Assembly (NCBI GenBank): GCA_015698285.1
Contig: CP048685.1
Location: 1-64,000 of the forward strand
Reading direction: 5' to 3'
Origin: Candidatus Nitronauta litoralis
Lineage (GTDB): Bacteria; Nitrospinota; Nitrospinia; Nitrospinales; Nitrospinaceae
Length of the DNA: 64,000 bases
A program made the translations under genes and the position numbers. Below are positions 54,244 to 63,028 of the stretch, one piece after another; the stretch's first letter is position 1, and the number at the start of each line of letters is the position of its first letter. The notes beneath the pieces were generated by a model. It saw only the letters and a program-made list of their open reading frames with translations, searched no databases and was not told where the DNA came from.

Positions 54244-55101
54244 TTAAACCGAGGAGTAATTTCCGGCAAATCCTGCCGCAGAAATTCCTGTTGGCAGAAA
54301 ACGCCTTGCAATAGAAGCAATTTCATCACGATAATTGAGTTGCACCGAAGCGGGCATCAATGCTTCCATTTTTTCGGGCAATACAGTTTTCAAGGTTCGT
54401 GACCCGGTGGCAGTACCATCCCCTTCTATAAAATGATCCACGACAACAGCCTGGGCACCGGCTCGTGCGAGTTTTCTAAAAAACCTTTCCGGGTGTTCCA
54501 TTGGCAAAAGTGGAGCCATGCACACCACAACAAATAAACCGGCATCGGATAAGTTGTGGACGGCTTCAATCCTTTCCTCCACACCACAGGCCTGCTTATT
54601 CAAACCCTGTATATGCTCGCGATCCGTTTCTATGGAGATATGGACTCGCAGGTCCGTTTTTCCGGAGAGTGCCCTGATCAGGTCTTTGTCATCAAGGATG
54701 GATGTTGAATGTGTTTGCAGGATTAATTCTTCTGGCGGATTGTCGGTCAGGGCTTTTAACAACTGCCGGGTGATTCTGAATTTTTTCTCGGCAGGTTGCC
54801 AGGGTTCTGTTGAACTCGAAAAAAAAACTGAAAATGGACGGTCCCTTCGGTGGGCCCACCGTCTTTCCCTTTCACAAGTCTCTTTATAAACCCTGGCGGC
54901 GTTTGACTTCACTTCCAGAAAAGAGCCCCACCTTCTTCCGCGTGTAAGCCAGCCGTTCGATTGGACGTAACAGCCGGTCCCACACAAAGTATTGCCCAGG
55001 CCACAACCAATGTACGGATTGATTGAATGAGTACAAACAGGCTCCAGGAATCCCCCGGAACGTGTGAGTATGGATCGGCACTGGATTTGTTCAATGACCA
55101 T
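54244..55101 (-). CDS. SPL-like radical SAM protein
   Basis: A 285-residue protein of the spore-photoproduct-lyase-like radical SAM branch. NPYIGC opens the cluster region; the cysteines are C33, C40 and C44, spaced C-x6-C-x3-C instead of CX3CX2C. The usual radical SAM fold features (HSTSILDD, RVHISIETD) follow. No substrate is known. Its stop touches the start of the ABC-class ATPase gene, which suggests joint action. Confidence 0.85.
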   Translation of the reverse strand: MVIEQIQCRSILTRSGGFLEPVCTHSINPYIGCGLGNTLCGTGCYVQSNGWLTRGRRWGSFLEVKSNAARVYKETCERERRWAHRRDRPFSVFFSSSTEPWQPAEKKFRITRQLLKALTDNPPEELILQTHSTSILDDKDLIRALSGKTDLRVHISIETDREHIQGLNKQACGVEERIEAVHNLSDAGLFVVVCMAPLLPMEHPERFFRKLARAGAQAVVVDHFIEGDGTATGSRTLKTVLPEKMEALMPASVQLNYRDEIASIARRFLPTGISAAGFAGNYSSV

Positions 55102-55132
55102 GCCTCCATTTTACTTAAAAATCCGTTTCAAA

Positions 55133-55168
55133 AAGAAAAAAAGCCCCCCGGAAATTCTCCGGGAGGCT
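55133..55168 (-). terminator. intrinsic terminator
   Basis: On the minus strand a ten-pair GC-rich stem (AGCCTCCCGG with its partner) is followed by seven T. It ends the transcript of the tandem secreted pair (55199-56236). Confidence 0.9.
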
Positions 55169-55198
55169 GAAACTATTTACCACTTCTATGAGCAAATG

Positions 55199-55696
55199 TC
55201 AGGACTGAGGCTTTTCTCCAGACCACCATTTCCCCCATTTTACAGAGGAAATATTCTGGTCGAACAAGGGAGCCGCCTGGGAGTACACCTCAAAACCACC
55301 ATACCCATTCTGGCTTGGAACCGAATGCCAGACACCCTTAGGGAAATCCATCAAATCCTGTATCCAGACCTGCCGGTCGTCTGTTTTTCGAATCACCAGA
55401 AACCCGGCGTTTCCTTTAAAGTGCGGACGGGCGTAAAGCGTAACAATTCTTCCCGCCTCCCCATCAAGAGTCAAGGAATAACGCTTTTGTCCCTGAAAAT
55501 GATTGAAATCATCAATGCGTCCACGGTCCTCACCATGAGGGACATCGTATAAGGCGAAGTTACCGCCATAGGAATACCCCAATTCTCTCAAACCCTCTGC
55601 ATTGAGGATTAGTCCGCTCCGACCTTTGGCCCCGGAAGAAATCGGCAGGAATAACAAGATGCTCAACACAATTGCCAAAACCTTTGATTGCGTCAT
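55199..55696 (-). CDS. secreted paralogue B (unknown family)
   Basis: A 165-residue protein with a signal peptide. The C-terminal half (GFLVIRKTDDRQVWI, then NGYGGFEVYSQAAP and SVKWGKWW) is closely similar to the neighbour at 55724-56236; the N-terminal halves diverge. It looks like a small beta-rich secreted protein. A strong AAAGGAGA site precedes ATG at 55696. I do not recognise the family. Confidence 0.8.
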   Translation of the reverse strand: MTQSKVLAIVLSILLFLPISSGAKGRSGLILNAEGLRELGYSYGGNFALYDVPHGEDRGRIDDFNHFQGQKRYSLTLDGEAGRIVTLYARPHFKGNAGFLVIRKTDDRQVWIQDLMDFPKGVWHSVPSQNGYGGFEVYSQAAPLFDQNISSVKWGKWWSGEKPQS

Positions 55697-55723
55697 GATG
55701 TCTCCTTTCCCTCCTGCTGAATA

Positions 55724-56236
55724 TTAGTGAGCACTTCCAGGAACTTCCTGTCCCCACCAGTGGCCCCACTTGACTGATGCAATATTTTGGCTGAATTGGG
55801 GAGCCGAAGCGTAGTATGCCTCGTATCCTCCGTATCCATTTTCAGGCGCACGTTTCACCCACTGGTTTGCCGGAATCGACTCGATTTCCGTTAGCCAGAT
55901 TTGTTTGTCATCCGTTTTTCTAATAATCAGGTATCCACGTTCCTTCCTGTAATCCACATTTCCGAACAAAGTGACCGTCGATCCAGGCTTACCACGCAAG
56001 GTGAACGTATAACGCCCCTGACAATTATTGTCACGATAATTGAAAAAATTAGGTTGATCCTTCCCTGCATGAAAATCGAGAAGGCTTTCGCAGACCGGGG
56101 TACGTTGCAAGGTATCTATTTCGAGAAGCGGTCCTTTATTCAAGACCAACTCCCCACGCATTTCAATCGCCTGAACAGGAAAAGCAAACAAAAGAGCCAG
56201 AATTATTGAGGGAACTACTCGAGATAATTTCGTCAC
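55724..56236 (-). CDS. secreted paralogue A (unknown family)
   Basis: A 170-residue protein with a signal peptide. The C-terminal half shares GYLIIRKTDDKQIWL, NGYGGYEAYY and SVKWGHWW with the next gene, showing a tandem duplication. Two cysteines are in the N-terminal half (PVCESLLDF and DNNCQG) that the paralogue lacks. GTG start with AAGGAG site. Both genes share one transcript and end at the same terminator. Confidence 0.8.
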   Translation of the reverse strand: MTKLSRVVPSIILALLFAFPVQAIEMRGELVLNKGPLLEIDTLQRTPVCESLLDFHAGKDQPNFFNYRDNNCQGRYTFTLRGKPGSTVTLFGNVDYRKERGYLIIRKTDDKQIWLTEIESIPANQWVKRAPENGYGGYEAYYASAPQFSQNIASVKWGHWWGQEVPGSAH

Positions 56237-56566
56237 GATATTCTCCTTCTAAAAGGGAGCCACAACTCCTGGAGCTTTTTCTTTTTAATCTGCGGGAGTC
56301 ACGAAAGTTCCGCCTCTTTAAGTTATTAGTCGATAGATTTCATAGACTCATTACAAAATATTCGCCCCACGGCGGAAATTTCCTAACCCCATGATTTAAT
56401 ATCAGTATACACTGCCAAAACCTTCCCAAAAAACCCGAAGTTCAGCTATTACCTGATTTGATTATGGGGAACCAAAACCTTTGAAAAAAGCCGTATAAAG
56501 GATGGCCTATCTCGCGATAGCAATTCTTTATGTTATGTTGAAGGACTATCTTTTTCGTAAAGACCC
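56237..56566. other. divergent intergenic region
   Basis: About 330 AT-rich bases lie between the secreted pair (minus) and the histidine kinase gene (plus). Promoters for both should be here, but no confident -35/-10 pair was found. No RNA gene or conserved motif is evident. Confidence 0.5.
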
Positions 56567-58576
56567 ATGAATCTCATTTCCGAAAAATTTCAAAAGAATT
56601 CTAATTTGCTGCCGCTCCTTTCCCTGGGAACCGCCGGGTTTGTCCTTTTTATAGACTGGGTCAGTCCTCTTGGGATTTCAGACGGTGTTTTATACGTTGC
56701 TCTGGTTTTACTTGGATTACTTACTGGCAAAAGGAAGTACATCTTGATAGAAGCGACCGCAGGAACAGTTCTCTGTATCTTCGGAATTTTTATTTCGCCA
56801 TCAGGTGGTGAATTATGGAAAGTGCTCTTAAACCGTTTTTTGGCCATCATTGCGATCTGGCTCACTGCCATGTTGTGTTTATTACAGCAACGCACCCAAC
56901 AAAAACTGCAAAATGCCCATAAGGCTCTTGAAGAAAACGTCAGGATTAGAACACAGGAGCTTCATCAAGCGCATGAAAAACTCATACGTGAAAAATCTTT
57001 CCTTGAACTCAACAAAAACCTGACTGCAGTTGCCAATATTAGCGGGTCCGTTGAAGGTACGATCCAATTCGCACTTGATCAACTTTGCCGACATACCGAT
57101 TGGCCTGTGGGACACCTCTATATTGTGGAGGAAGGCAAAAAAGACCATCTGATATCATCTAACATTTGGCACTTTTCTGAAGAAGAAGCGTTTCTAAATT
57201 TCAAAAGGATCACTGAATCAACCAGTTTTGAACCCGGTGTGGGGCTTCCGGGGCGCGTACTCGAAAGCGGCAAACCTGCCTGGATCACTGATGCCACGCT
57301 TGATGAAAATTTTCCGCGGGCGCATTTGGACAATAACATTGGCATCCGTGCCGGGTTTGCGTTTCCAGTTTTGATCGGAAAAGAAGTGGTGGGAGTTATG
57401 GAGTTTTTCTCCACTCGAGCAGTGGAACCCCAAACAGAAATGCTCGAAGTCATGTCGCAGGCAGGAATTCATTTGGGTCGTGCTATTGAGCGTCAGCGGG
57501 CGGAAATTCATCAGGAAAAACTACTCTCAATCCTGAAAGAACGAATCAAAGAGCTTACCTGCTTGTACCAGGTCTCCCATTTAATCGGAACTTCAAAATC
57601 CCTCGAAATGATTTTCAACAAACTGGAAGCCAACATCAAGCCCGGTTGGCAATATCCGGAGGCCACACGGGTCAAAGTTCGATTCGACAACCAAACTTAC
57701 GGGTCACCTCTTTTCGAGGGTTCACCCTGGATGATTTCAGCGCCGATTTTTGTATCCGGCATTCAAAGGGGTACTCTTGAGGTTTTTTATAGCAAAGAAA
57801 AGCCACAAACCCACGAAGGTCCATTCCTTAAGGAAGAGCGACATCTGATAGAAACTCTCGCCAATTTATTAGGAATAGCTGCTGAGAGGATAACAGCAGA
57901 AAAAAATATCCTCAAATCCGAAGATCAACTGCGAAACCTGTACCACCGGCTACAAAACATCCGCGAAGAAGAGCGTTCACGTATCGCACGGGAGTTCCAC
58001 GACCAGTTAGGGCAGGTTTTAACTACACTAAAACTCGAGCTGGACCTGCTCGATAAAAAGCTGCACCGCATTGCCCCAGCCCTTAGAGAAAATACTCAAC
58101 GACTATTGGAACTTGTAGATGGCACTCTGCCTGCTGTAAAACAATTAGTGATGGACTTGCGTCCTCCTGTACTCGACGACCTCGGGTTGCAGGATGCGAT
58201 TGAGTGGCAGGCTCAGGACTTTGAAAAACGCACAGGCATTGATTGCATTGTACAGGTGCACAATTTGCCCAAATTGCTAACTCCGGAACAGGCAACAGCA
58301 TTGTTCCGGATCTTTCAGGAAACGCTGACCAATATCGTACGACACGCACAGGCCTCACAAGTTAGTGTATGTCTGAAACAGGTCAATGGTCATGTGATTC
58401 TAAAAGTAGCTGACAATGGAAAAGGAATCAAATCAAGCAAGATTTCCGATTCGAAATCTCTTGGTATACTGGGAATGAAGGAACGCGTTTTGCCCTGGGG
58501 TGGCAAAGTGGATATCCAGGGCGAGGAAAACAAGGGAACCACAGTGACGATCCAAATTCACACGGAGACAACATGA
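56567..58576 (+). CDS. NarX-like sensor histidine kinase (HisKA_3, GAF)
   Basis: A 669-residue kinase. Three or four N-terminal transmembrane segments (about 15-105) precede a GAF domain (about 160-305), a second sensory segment, and the HisKA_3 phosphoacceptor H478 in REFHDQLGQ, then an ATPase domain (VADNGKGI, LGILGMKERV). This is the NarX/UhpB/DegS class that works with LuxR-type regulators. The response regulator gene overlaps its stop as ATGA. The signal is unknown; the GAF closely resembles that of the orphan kinase at 6459-8585. Confidence 0.95.
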   Translation: MNLISEKFQKNSNLLPLLSLGTAGFVLFIDWVSPLGISDGVLYVALVLLGLLTGKRKYILIEATAGTVLCIFGIFISPSGGELWKVLLNRFLAIIAIWLTAMLCLLQQRTQQKLQNAHKALEENVRIRTQELHQAHEKLIREKSFLELNKNLTAVANISGSVEGTIQFALDQLCRHTDWPVGHLYIVEEGKKDHLISSNIWHFSEEEAFLNFKRITESTSFEPGVGLPGRVLESGKPAWITDATLDENFPRAHLDNNIGIRAGFAFPVLIGKEVVGVMEFFSTRAVEPQTEMLEVMSQAGIHLGRAIERQRAEIHQEKLLSILKERIKELTCLYQVSHLIGTSKSLEMIFNKLEANIKPGWQYPEATRVKVRFDNQTYGSPLFEGSPWMISAPIFVSGIQRGTLEVFYSKEKPQTHEGPFLKEERHLIETLANLLGIAAERITAEKNILKSEDQLRNLYHRLQNIREEERSRIAREFHDQLGQVLTTLKLELDLLDKKLHRIAPALRENTQRLLELVDGTLPAVKQLVMDLRPPVLDDLGLQDAIEWQAQDFEKRTGIDCIVQVHNLPKLLTPEQATALFRIFQETLTNIVRHAQASQVSVCLKQVNGHVILKVADNGKGIKSSKISDSKSLGILGMKERVLPWGGKVDIQGEENKGTTVTIQIHTETT

Positions 58577-59226
58577 ACAACTTAGCAACCAGAAGAAAAC
58601 CTATCACCCTCCTGATAGTGGACGACCATCCTCTTTTCCGCAGAGGATTAAAAAATGCCTTTTCAGAAACCAATGATATCGAAGTGATCGGGGAGGCCGA
58701 TTCGGGACATGGAGCCGTCAACCTGGTCAAGAAGTGTAAACCCAGCCTGGTCCTGCTTGACATTGCCTTACCAGACAAACACGGACTGGAAGTGGTTCGA
58801 CAAATGCAGGAAGAATTTCCGAAAGTCCCTCTTCTTGTTCTCAGCATGTACCCTGAAGACCAGTACGCTGTTCGCTTTTTCAAAGCCGGTGTTGCGGGCT
58901 ACCTCACCAAGGACAGCAATATGGACACTATCCTGGAAGCCGTGCGCAAGGTGGCAGGTGGTGGCAAATTCGCCACCCCAAAGGTCACCGAAAAACTGGC
59001 ATTCGACTTTCTCCAAACAGACAAACCACTGCATGAACTGCTTTCTGACCGCGAATACCAGGTCTTTCTCATGATTGCCTCTGGCAAAACTCTCACTGAA
59101 ATTGGAGAAGAATTATCTCTCAGCGTTAAAACAATCAGCACCTACCGCACCCGCATTCTGGAAAAACTGAAAATGAAAAAAAATGCAGAAATTATTTACT
59201 ATGCAATCGAAAATCAGCTGATATAG
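58573..59226 (+). CDS. NarL/LuxR-family response regulator
   Basis: A 217-residue regulator. The receiver domain has D17/D18, phosphoacceptor D63 (LLDIAL) and the conserved Lys in GYLTKDS. The C-terminal LuxR helix-turn-helix has SDREYQVFLMIASGK and LSLSVKTISTYRTRIL. It is phosphorylated by the coupled kinase upstream and should bind promoter DNA as a dimer. Targets are not visible from this window. Confidence 0.97.
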   Translation: MNNLATRRKPITLLIVDDHPLFRRGLKNAFSETNDIEVIGEADSGHGAVNLVKKCKPSLVLLDIALPDKHGLEVVRQMQEEFPKVPLLVLSMYPEDQYAVRFFKAGVAGYLTKDSNMDTILEAVRKVAGGGKFATPKVTEKLAFDFLQTDKPLHELLSDREYQVFLMIASGKTLTEIGEELSLSVKTISTYRTRILEKLKMKKNAEIIYYAIENQLI

Positions 59227-59456
59227 AAAAAAGACCGCAAGATTCCAGGCAATACCTTCTCCGCCGTGTAGGCAAAACTGAGATCGTGGAAGGTGTTTTT
59301 CCTACATGAAATAAAGCCAACCACTGATATCCTCCATTCCCATTCTTCACTAAAATCTGGCCTGTAACATTATTAGAAGGCCTGTCTTCGGCGGCGTTAT
59401 GCCCATAGACAAATCCCCTGTGGAATGCCTTTTAGAATTGAGAATCGGGAGGTATT

Positions 59457-59855
59457 ATGGGTCTTGCCAGAGGTTTGGGAAAATCTGCATTTTTAGTCAA
59501 TGCTTTAATTCTTATCCTGATATATCTACTTGTCGTCTCTCCAGCCCTCGCTAAAGAACCCAGGCATCTAATTAAACTCAACAAAGTAAGCTTTGATGCC
59601 CCCGTTAAAGTTTTTCAGGATTCACCTGTGACTTTAAAGAACGATTGGGGTTTCTCATTGCACCAGACATCCATATCACAAATTGAATCCGGAGCAGAAA
59701 TTGCCAGGATACAAACTGTAATGGCGGGTCAAACCGTAAGTTTAGAGTTTCCCCGGGAGGGTGAATATTCGATCTGTTACTTCCTTTCTCCAGAGCAGCA
59801 ACCGGAAAAGGAACGGTGCTTTTCCCTCAACGTAGTTCCCTTAAAAACTGCGTAA
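59457..59855 (+). CDS. small secreted protein, possibly cupredoxin-like
   Basis: This 132-residue protein has a hydrophobic signal/anchor (about 10-31), then a mature beta-rich part with VTLKNDWGFSLHQT and a late GEYSICYF strand. The layout recalls cupredoxins, but the copper ligands are not convincing. A GGGAGG ribosome site precedes ATG 59457. It lies 100 bases before another small secreted gene. Confidence 0.7.
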   Translation: MGLARGLGKSAFLVNALILILIYLLVVSPALAKEPRHLIKLNKVSFDAPVKVFQDSPVTLKNDWGFSLHQTSISQIESGAEIARIQTVMAGQTVSLEFPREGEYSICYFLSPEQQPEKERCFSLNVVPLKTA

Positions 59856-59958
59856 GTGAAAAGTAAACGTCAAACTATAATTCAAGTCGCTCATTCCCGT
59901 TCAATGTTGGTTTGATTAGTAAGTTTCTTAACCCTTGCCTTTGAAAGGAGAGCAAGCA

Positions 59959-60405
59959 ATGAAAAAAGTTCTTATCCTCACCGCCCTGTTTTTTGCAGGT
60001 TCGGCGGTATCCGCTCAAGCGGGCACCATCAACCCAGGCGAATCTACCGAATGTAACAACGCTAACTCCATCACCGTTGAAGTTGCTAACATTCCGAATG
60101 CAGCTACCGAAAAATTCGGCTATACCAGCAACGATCGCGGTACCGGCAGCCTGGTTGTCTGGAAATCCGCAAATGCTACCACCGTTCCGCTGACTCTTGG
60201 GCCAGCTGACGACAACCGTTCTCTCAATACCACGGACCACGGAAAAACCGGTATTGAAGTTATGGGTTCCATGGGACGTAACAAAGTTGTCCTGACCAAA
60301 CAGACTGCTTTCAGCCGTGGCGACAGCATCGGGGACATTGCAGGTCTCGTACGGTTTACCAACACGGGAACCAACCCTGTTTCAATTGCTTGTAACTAAG
60401 TCTTG
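59959..60405 (+). CDS. small secreted protein, probably highly expressed
   Basis: The 146-residue product starts at ATG 59959 behind AAAGGAG; the open frame extends eight codons earlier. It has a signal peptide (cleavage near AQA-GT). Only two cysteines remain in the mature chain, C32 and C145, which would link its two ends. Codon choice is strongly biased to GTT, ACC, GCT, CGT and CTG, unlike its neighbours, suggesting abundant expression. A terminator follows. I do not recognise the family. Confidence 0.7.
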
Positions 60406-60480
60406 TACTTACGTTTAAAAAGTTTTTGGAAATAACGCAGTCCCCTCACGACTGCGAGCAATACATCCCTTACCCAGGGG

Positions 60481-60513
60481 AAGGCCGGCTCTCACGAGCC
60501 GGCCTTTTATTTT
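60481..60513 (+). terminator. intrinsic terminator
   Basis: AAGGCCGGCTC-TCAC-GAGCCGGCCTT is a perfect 11-pair stem with a following T-rich tail. It ends the transcript of the small secreted gene at 59959. Confidence 0.92.
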
Positions 60514-60579
60514 GGCCTAAACTTAAAATCCTGCCTTTAATTTGCTAAGCTATCCGTCCTAAATCACCGGAGTTGGTTC

Positions 60580-61989
60580 ATGAACGATAAAGTACGCGTG
60601 CGATTTGCCCCCAGCCCTACCGGCTATCTCCATATCGGAGGAGTGAGGACGGCCCTGTTCAATTGGCTTTATGCCCGTAATCAGGGGGGCACCTTCGTCC
60701 TGCGCATAGAAGACACCGATGCCTCGCGATCAACCGATGAGTCCATACAGGAAATTCTGGCCGCGATGGCCTGGCTCGGGCTGGATCATGATGAAGGACC
60801 CTATAGACAGACCGAGCGCCAGGATTTATACAATCGGAAAATCCAGACCTTGCTCGACAACGGTCAGGCCTACCGCTGTTACTGCTCAGCAGAAAGAGTC
60901 GAAGAACTTCGCAAACAATTGCAGGCTGAAGGCAAAAACCCTATGTACGATGGGCTTTGCCGCAACCGTGAAGATCAACCCGATGAACCCCACGTCATCC
61001 GCTTGAAGTCTCCATTAAAAGGCAACACCGTCTTCAATGATCTGCTTCGTGGCAATATCAGTTGGGACAACACCGAACTCGACGACTTCATCCTGCAACG
61101 GACCGACGGCACCCCCACCTATAACTTTGTTGTAGTGGTTGATGATGCTGATATGAACATCACCCACGTGATAAGAGGCGACGACCATTTATCGAACACT
61201 CCAAAACAGATACTGATCTTTGACGCGCTGGGTCTGCCGCGACCGAAATTCGCCCATATCTCGATGATTCTCGGCAACGATAAAAAACGCTTGTCCAAAC
61301 GGCATGGAGCCACTTCAACGCTCGCTTATCGAGACGATGGCTTTCTGCCCGATGCCCTCGTCAATTATCTTGCGCGGTTGGGCTGGTCGCATGGCGATCA
61401 GGAACTATTTTCGCGCGACGAATTGATCCAGCATTTTTCAATGGATTCCATCACCACCTCTGCCGCAGTATTTAATCCTGAAAAACTGCTTTGGGTTAAC
61501 GAACAGACCATACAAGCCACACCGGATTCAAACCTGGCCACGCTGATCGAGCCGTTTCTGGTAAAAGGGGGGATTCTGGAAGAAGGCCATAGTTTCCCGA
61601 AAGATGACATCATCCGCGCCATGCCAGCCCTTAAAACCAGAGGCAAGACGCTAATCGAGGTCGCTCAGGCGGGAACCTTTTATTTTAAAGAAACGATCGA
61701 ATACGAAGAGAAAGCCGTCACTAAATTTCTGAAACCGGAAGCTAAACCCCTGTTGGAGTCAGTCATCACCGGTATTGAAACCATGGCCGAACCACTTCAA
61801 AGTGATGCACTTGAGATCTTGCTCAAGAAAATTGCAGAAGACGCCGGGCTCAAGTTTGGAAAGCTCGCGCAACCCATGCGCGTGGCTCTCACCGGAGGCA
61901 CTGCCAGCCCCGGCATCTACGATGTCGTCCTGCTGCTCGGGAAAGACAGAAGTCTGGCACGCCTGAAGCACGCGGTCGGTTTGTGTTGA
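60580..61989 (+). CDS. gltX: glutamyl-tRNA synthetase
   Basis: This 469-residue class I synthetase has the HIGH-type motif PSPTGYLHIGG and the KMSKS-type motif KKRLSKRHG at about 230-240. The C-terminal anticodon-binding domain follows. It charges tRNA-Glu. A CGGAG ribosome site precedes ATG 60580. Together with the nearby glnS, it suggests direct charging of both Glu and Gln tRNAs. Length is typical. Confidence 0.98.
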   Translation: MNDKVRVRFAPSPTGYLHIGGVRTALFNWLYARNQGGTFVLRIEDTDASRSTDESIQEILAAMAWLGLDHDEGPYRQTERQDLYNRKIQTLLDNGQAYRCYCSAERVEELRKQLQAEGKNPMYDGLCRNREDQPDEPHVIRLKSPLKGNTVFNDLLRGNISWDNTELDDFILQRTDGTPTYNFVVVVDDADMNITHVIRGDDHLSNTPKQILIFDALGLPRPKFAHISMILGNDKKRLSKRHGATSTLAYRDDGFLPDALVNYLARLGWSHGDQELFSRDELIQHFSMDSITTSAAVFNPEKLLWVNEQTIQATPDSNLATLIEPFLVKGGILEEGHSFPKDDIIRAMPALKTRGKTLIEVAQAGTFYFKETIEYEEKAVTKFLKPEAKPLLESVITGIETMAEPLQSDALEILLKKIAEDAGLKFGKLAQPMRVALTGGTASPGIYDVVLLLGKDRSLARLKHAVGLC

Positions 61990-62020
61990 TTTAATGGCCC
62001 GGCTGGGTTAGCCTCTATTC

Positions 62021-62572
62021 ATGCCTGTTCCACATTTCAAAACTTCGGTCGTTACCGCAATTGCCCTTTTACTGGCTTTTACGCCTCTGGCCAACGCATC
62101 AGACCTTGCGACCTGTCTGAAAAAGGTCGCCGATGAAGATCTGAACCAGAAGATCAGTTTTCAAGGACAGATGCGGGATATCATCATTTCCAAGCAAGCG
62201 GACCTGAACACCCTGGCCACATTGCAGCACGACTTCCAGGTTGCATTGGGAAAAAACCGCAGCAACCGATTAAAATACCTTGTCGATCACAATATTGACC
62301 GAATTTCTACAAATGAACTGTCCCAGTTTCGTAATTTTGACTGGACCGAGGAAGATCAGGAAGGTTTTTTAAAGGCAGATACATATAATCAAGAGCAGTT
62401 AAGTCAGATATTTGAATTAAAAAGAAAAAACCAGAACCACCCGGACTGGCCCAAGATGAGAGAGTTTATGGAGAAACACCTGCGCGGTTCAAAAGAATTT
62501 CAGGACCTGATGAAAACCTTTGCAGGCACCCAGGCCAACACGGAATCTCAGCTAAAGAGTTGCTCGAATTAG
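62021..62572 (+). CDS. secreted hypothetical protein
   Basis: This 183-residue protein has a signal peptide (cleavage near ANA-SD). The mature region is helical and charged, with two cysteines, one near each end (DLATCLKK and LKSCSN). No known motif. It lies between gltX and the DUF5069 gene, convergent to the latter. Function unknown. Confidence 0.65.
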   Translation: MPVPHFKTSVVTAIALLLAFTPLANASDLATCLKKVADEDLNQKISFQGQMRDIIISKQADLNTLATLQHDFQVALGKNRSNRLKYLVDHNIDRISTNELSQFRNFDWTEEDQEGFLKADTYNQEQLSQIFELKRKNQNHPDWPKMREFMEKHLRGSKEFQDLMKTFAGTQANTESQLKSCSN

Positions 62573-62586
62573 TTTAAAATTTTTTC

Positions 62587-63012
62587 CTAATCCTTCCGTC
62601 CTTCGTTCACTTCAATCAAATCAAAAATAGTTTCAATATCATTACGGTCAGCAAGCCCATCGTCGCTCTTGTAGTCCTGGAGTCGCTTTGTGATCCCGTT
62701 GTCTTCATCTCGCCAACCCAGTTTTTCCAGGAATTTATTGAACAACAACCGGTCAAAGTCTGTACGGGGAGTTCCATTTTCGTAGCACCATTCCAGGATT
62801 TCCTCGTCACCCTTTCCGGCTTCAACCTGAGCAGCCACATCGCTGTATTTCACACCAAGAAACTTGCAAAGATATCCATCCATTCCCTTACCGAGACGTT
62901 CTTTATAGTCGTCTGGCAGGTCACCACTGAAATTCAGCCAGATCTTATCGACCATCCTGGCGAAATGATACATACCACCAATAGTGTCTAACGGACTGCG
63001 CGGGTAGGCCAT
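62587..63012 (-). CDS. DUF5069-domain protein
   Basis: This 141-residue soluble protein starts PRSPLDTIGGMYHFARMVDKI and has LPDDYKERLGKGMDGYLCKFLGV, the DUF5069 pattern. Its role is unknown. A strong AGGAGG ribosome site precedes ATG at 63012. It follows the glnS stop by 16 bases, so it is probably in one operon with glnS. Confidence 0.88.
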   Translation of the reverse strand: MAYPRSPLDTIGGMYHFARMVDKIWLNFSGDLPDDYKERLGKGMDGYLCKFLGVKYSDVAAQVEAGKGDEEILEWCYENGTPRTDFDRLLFNKFLEKLGWRDEDNGITKRLQDYKSDDGLADRNDIETIFDLIEVNEGRKD

Positions 63013-63028
63013 GACACACCTCCTGAAT

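Noticed and set aside
59227-59456. c-di-GMP (GEMM) riboswitch before the gene at 59457
   Set aside because: A GGCAAAAC stretch is present, but the hallmark GACGCAAAGC core and the second helix are absent.
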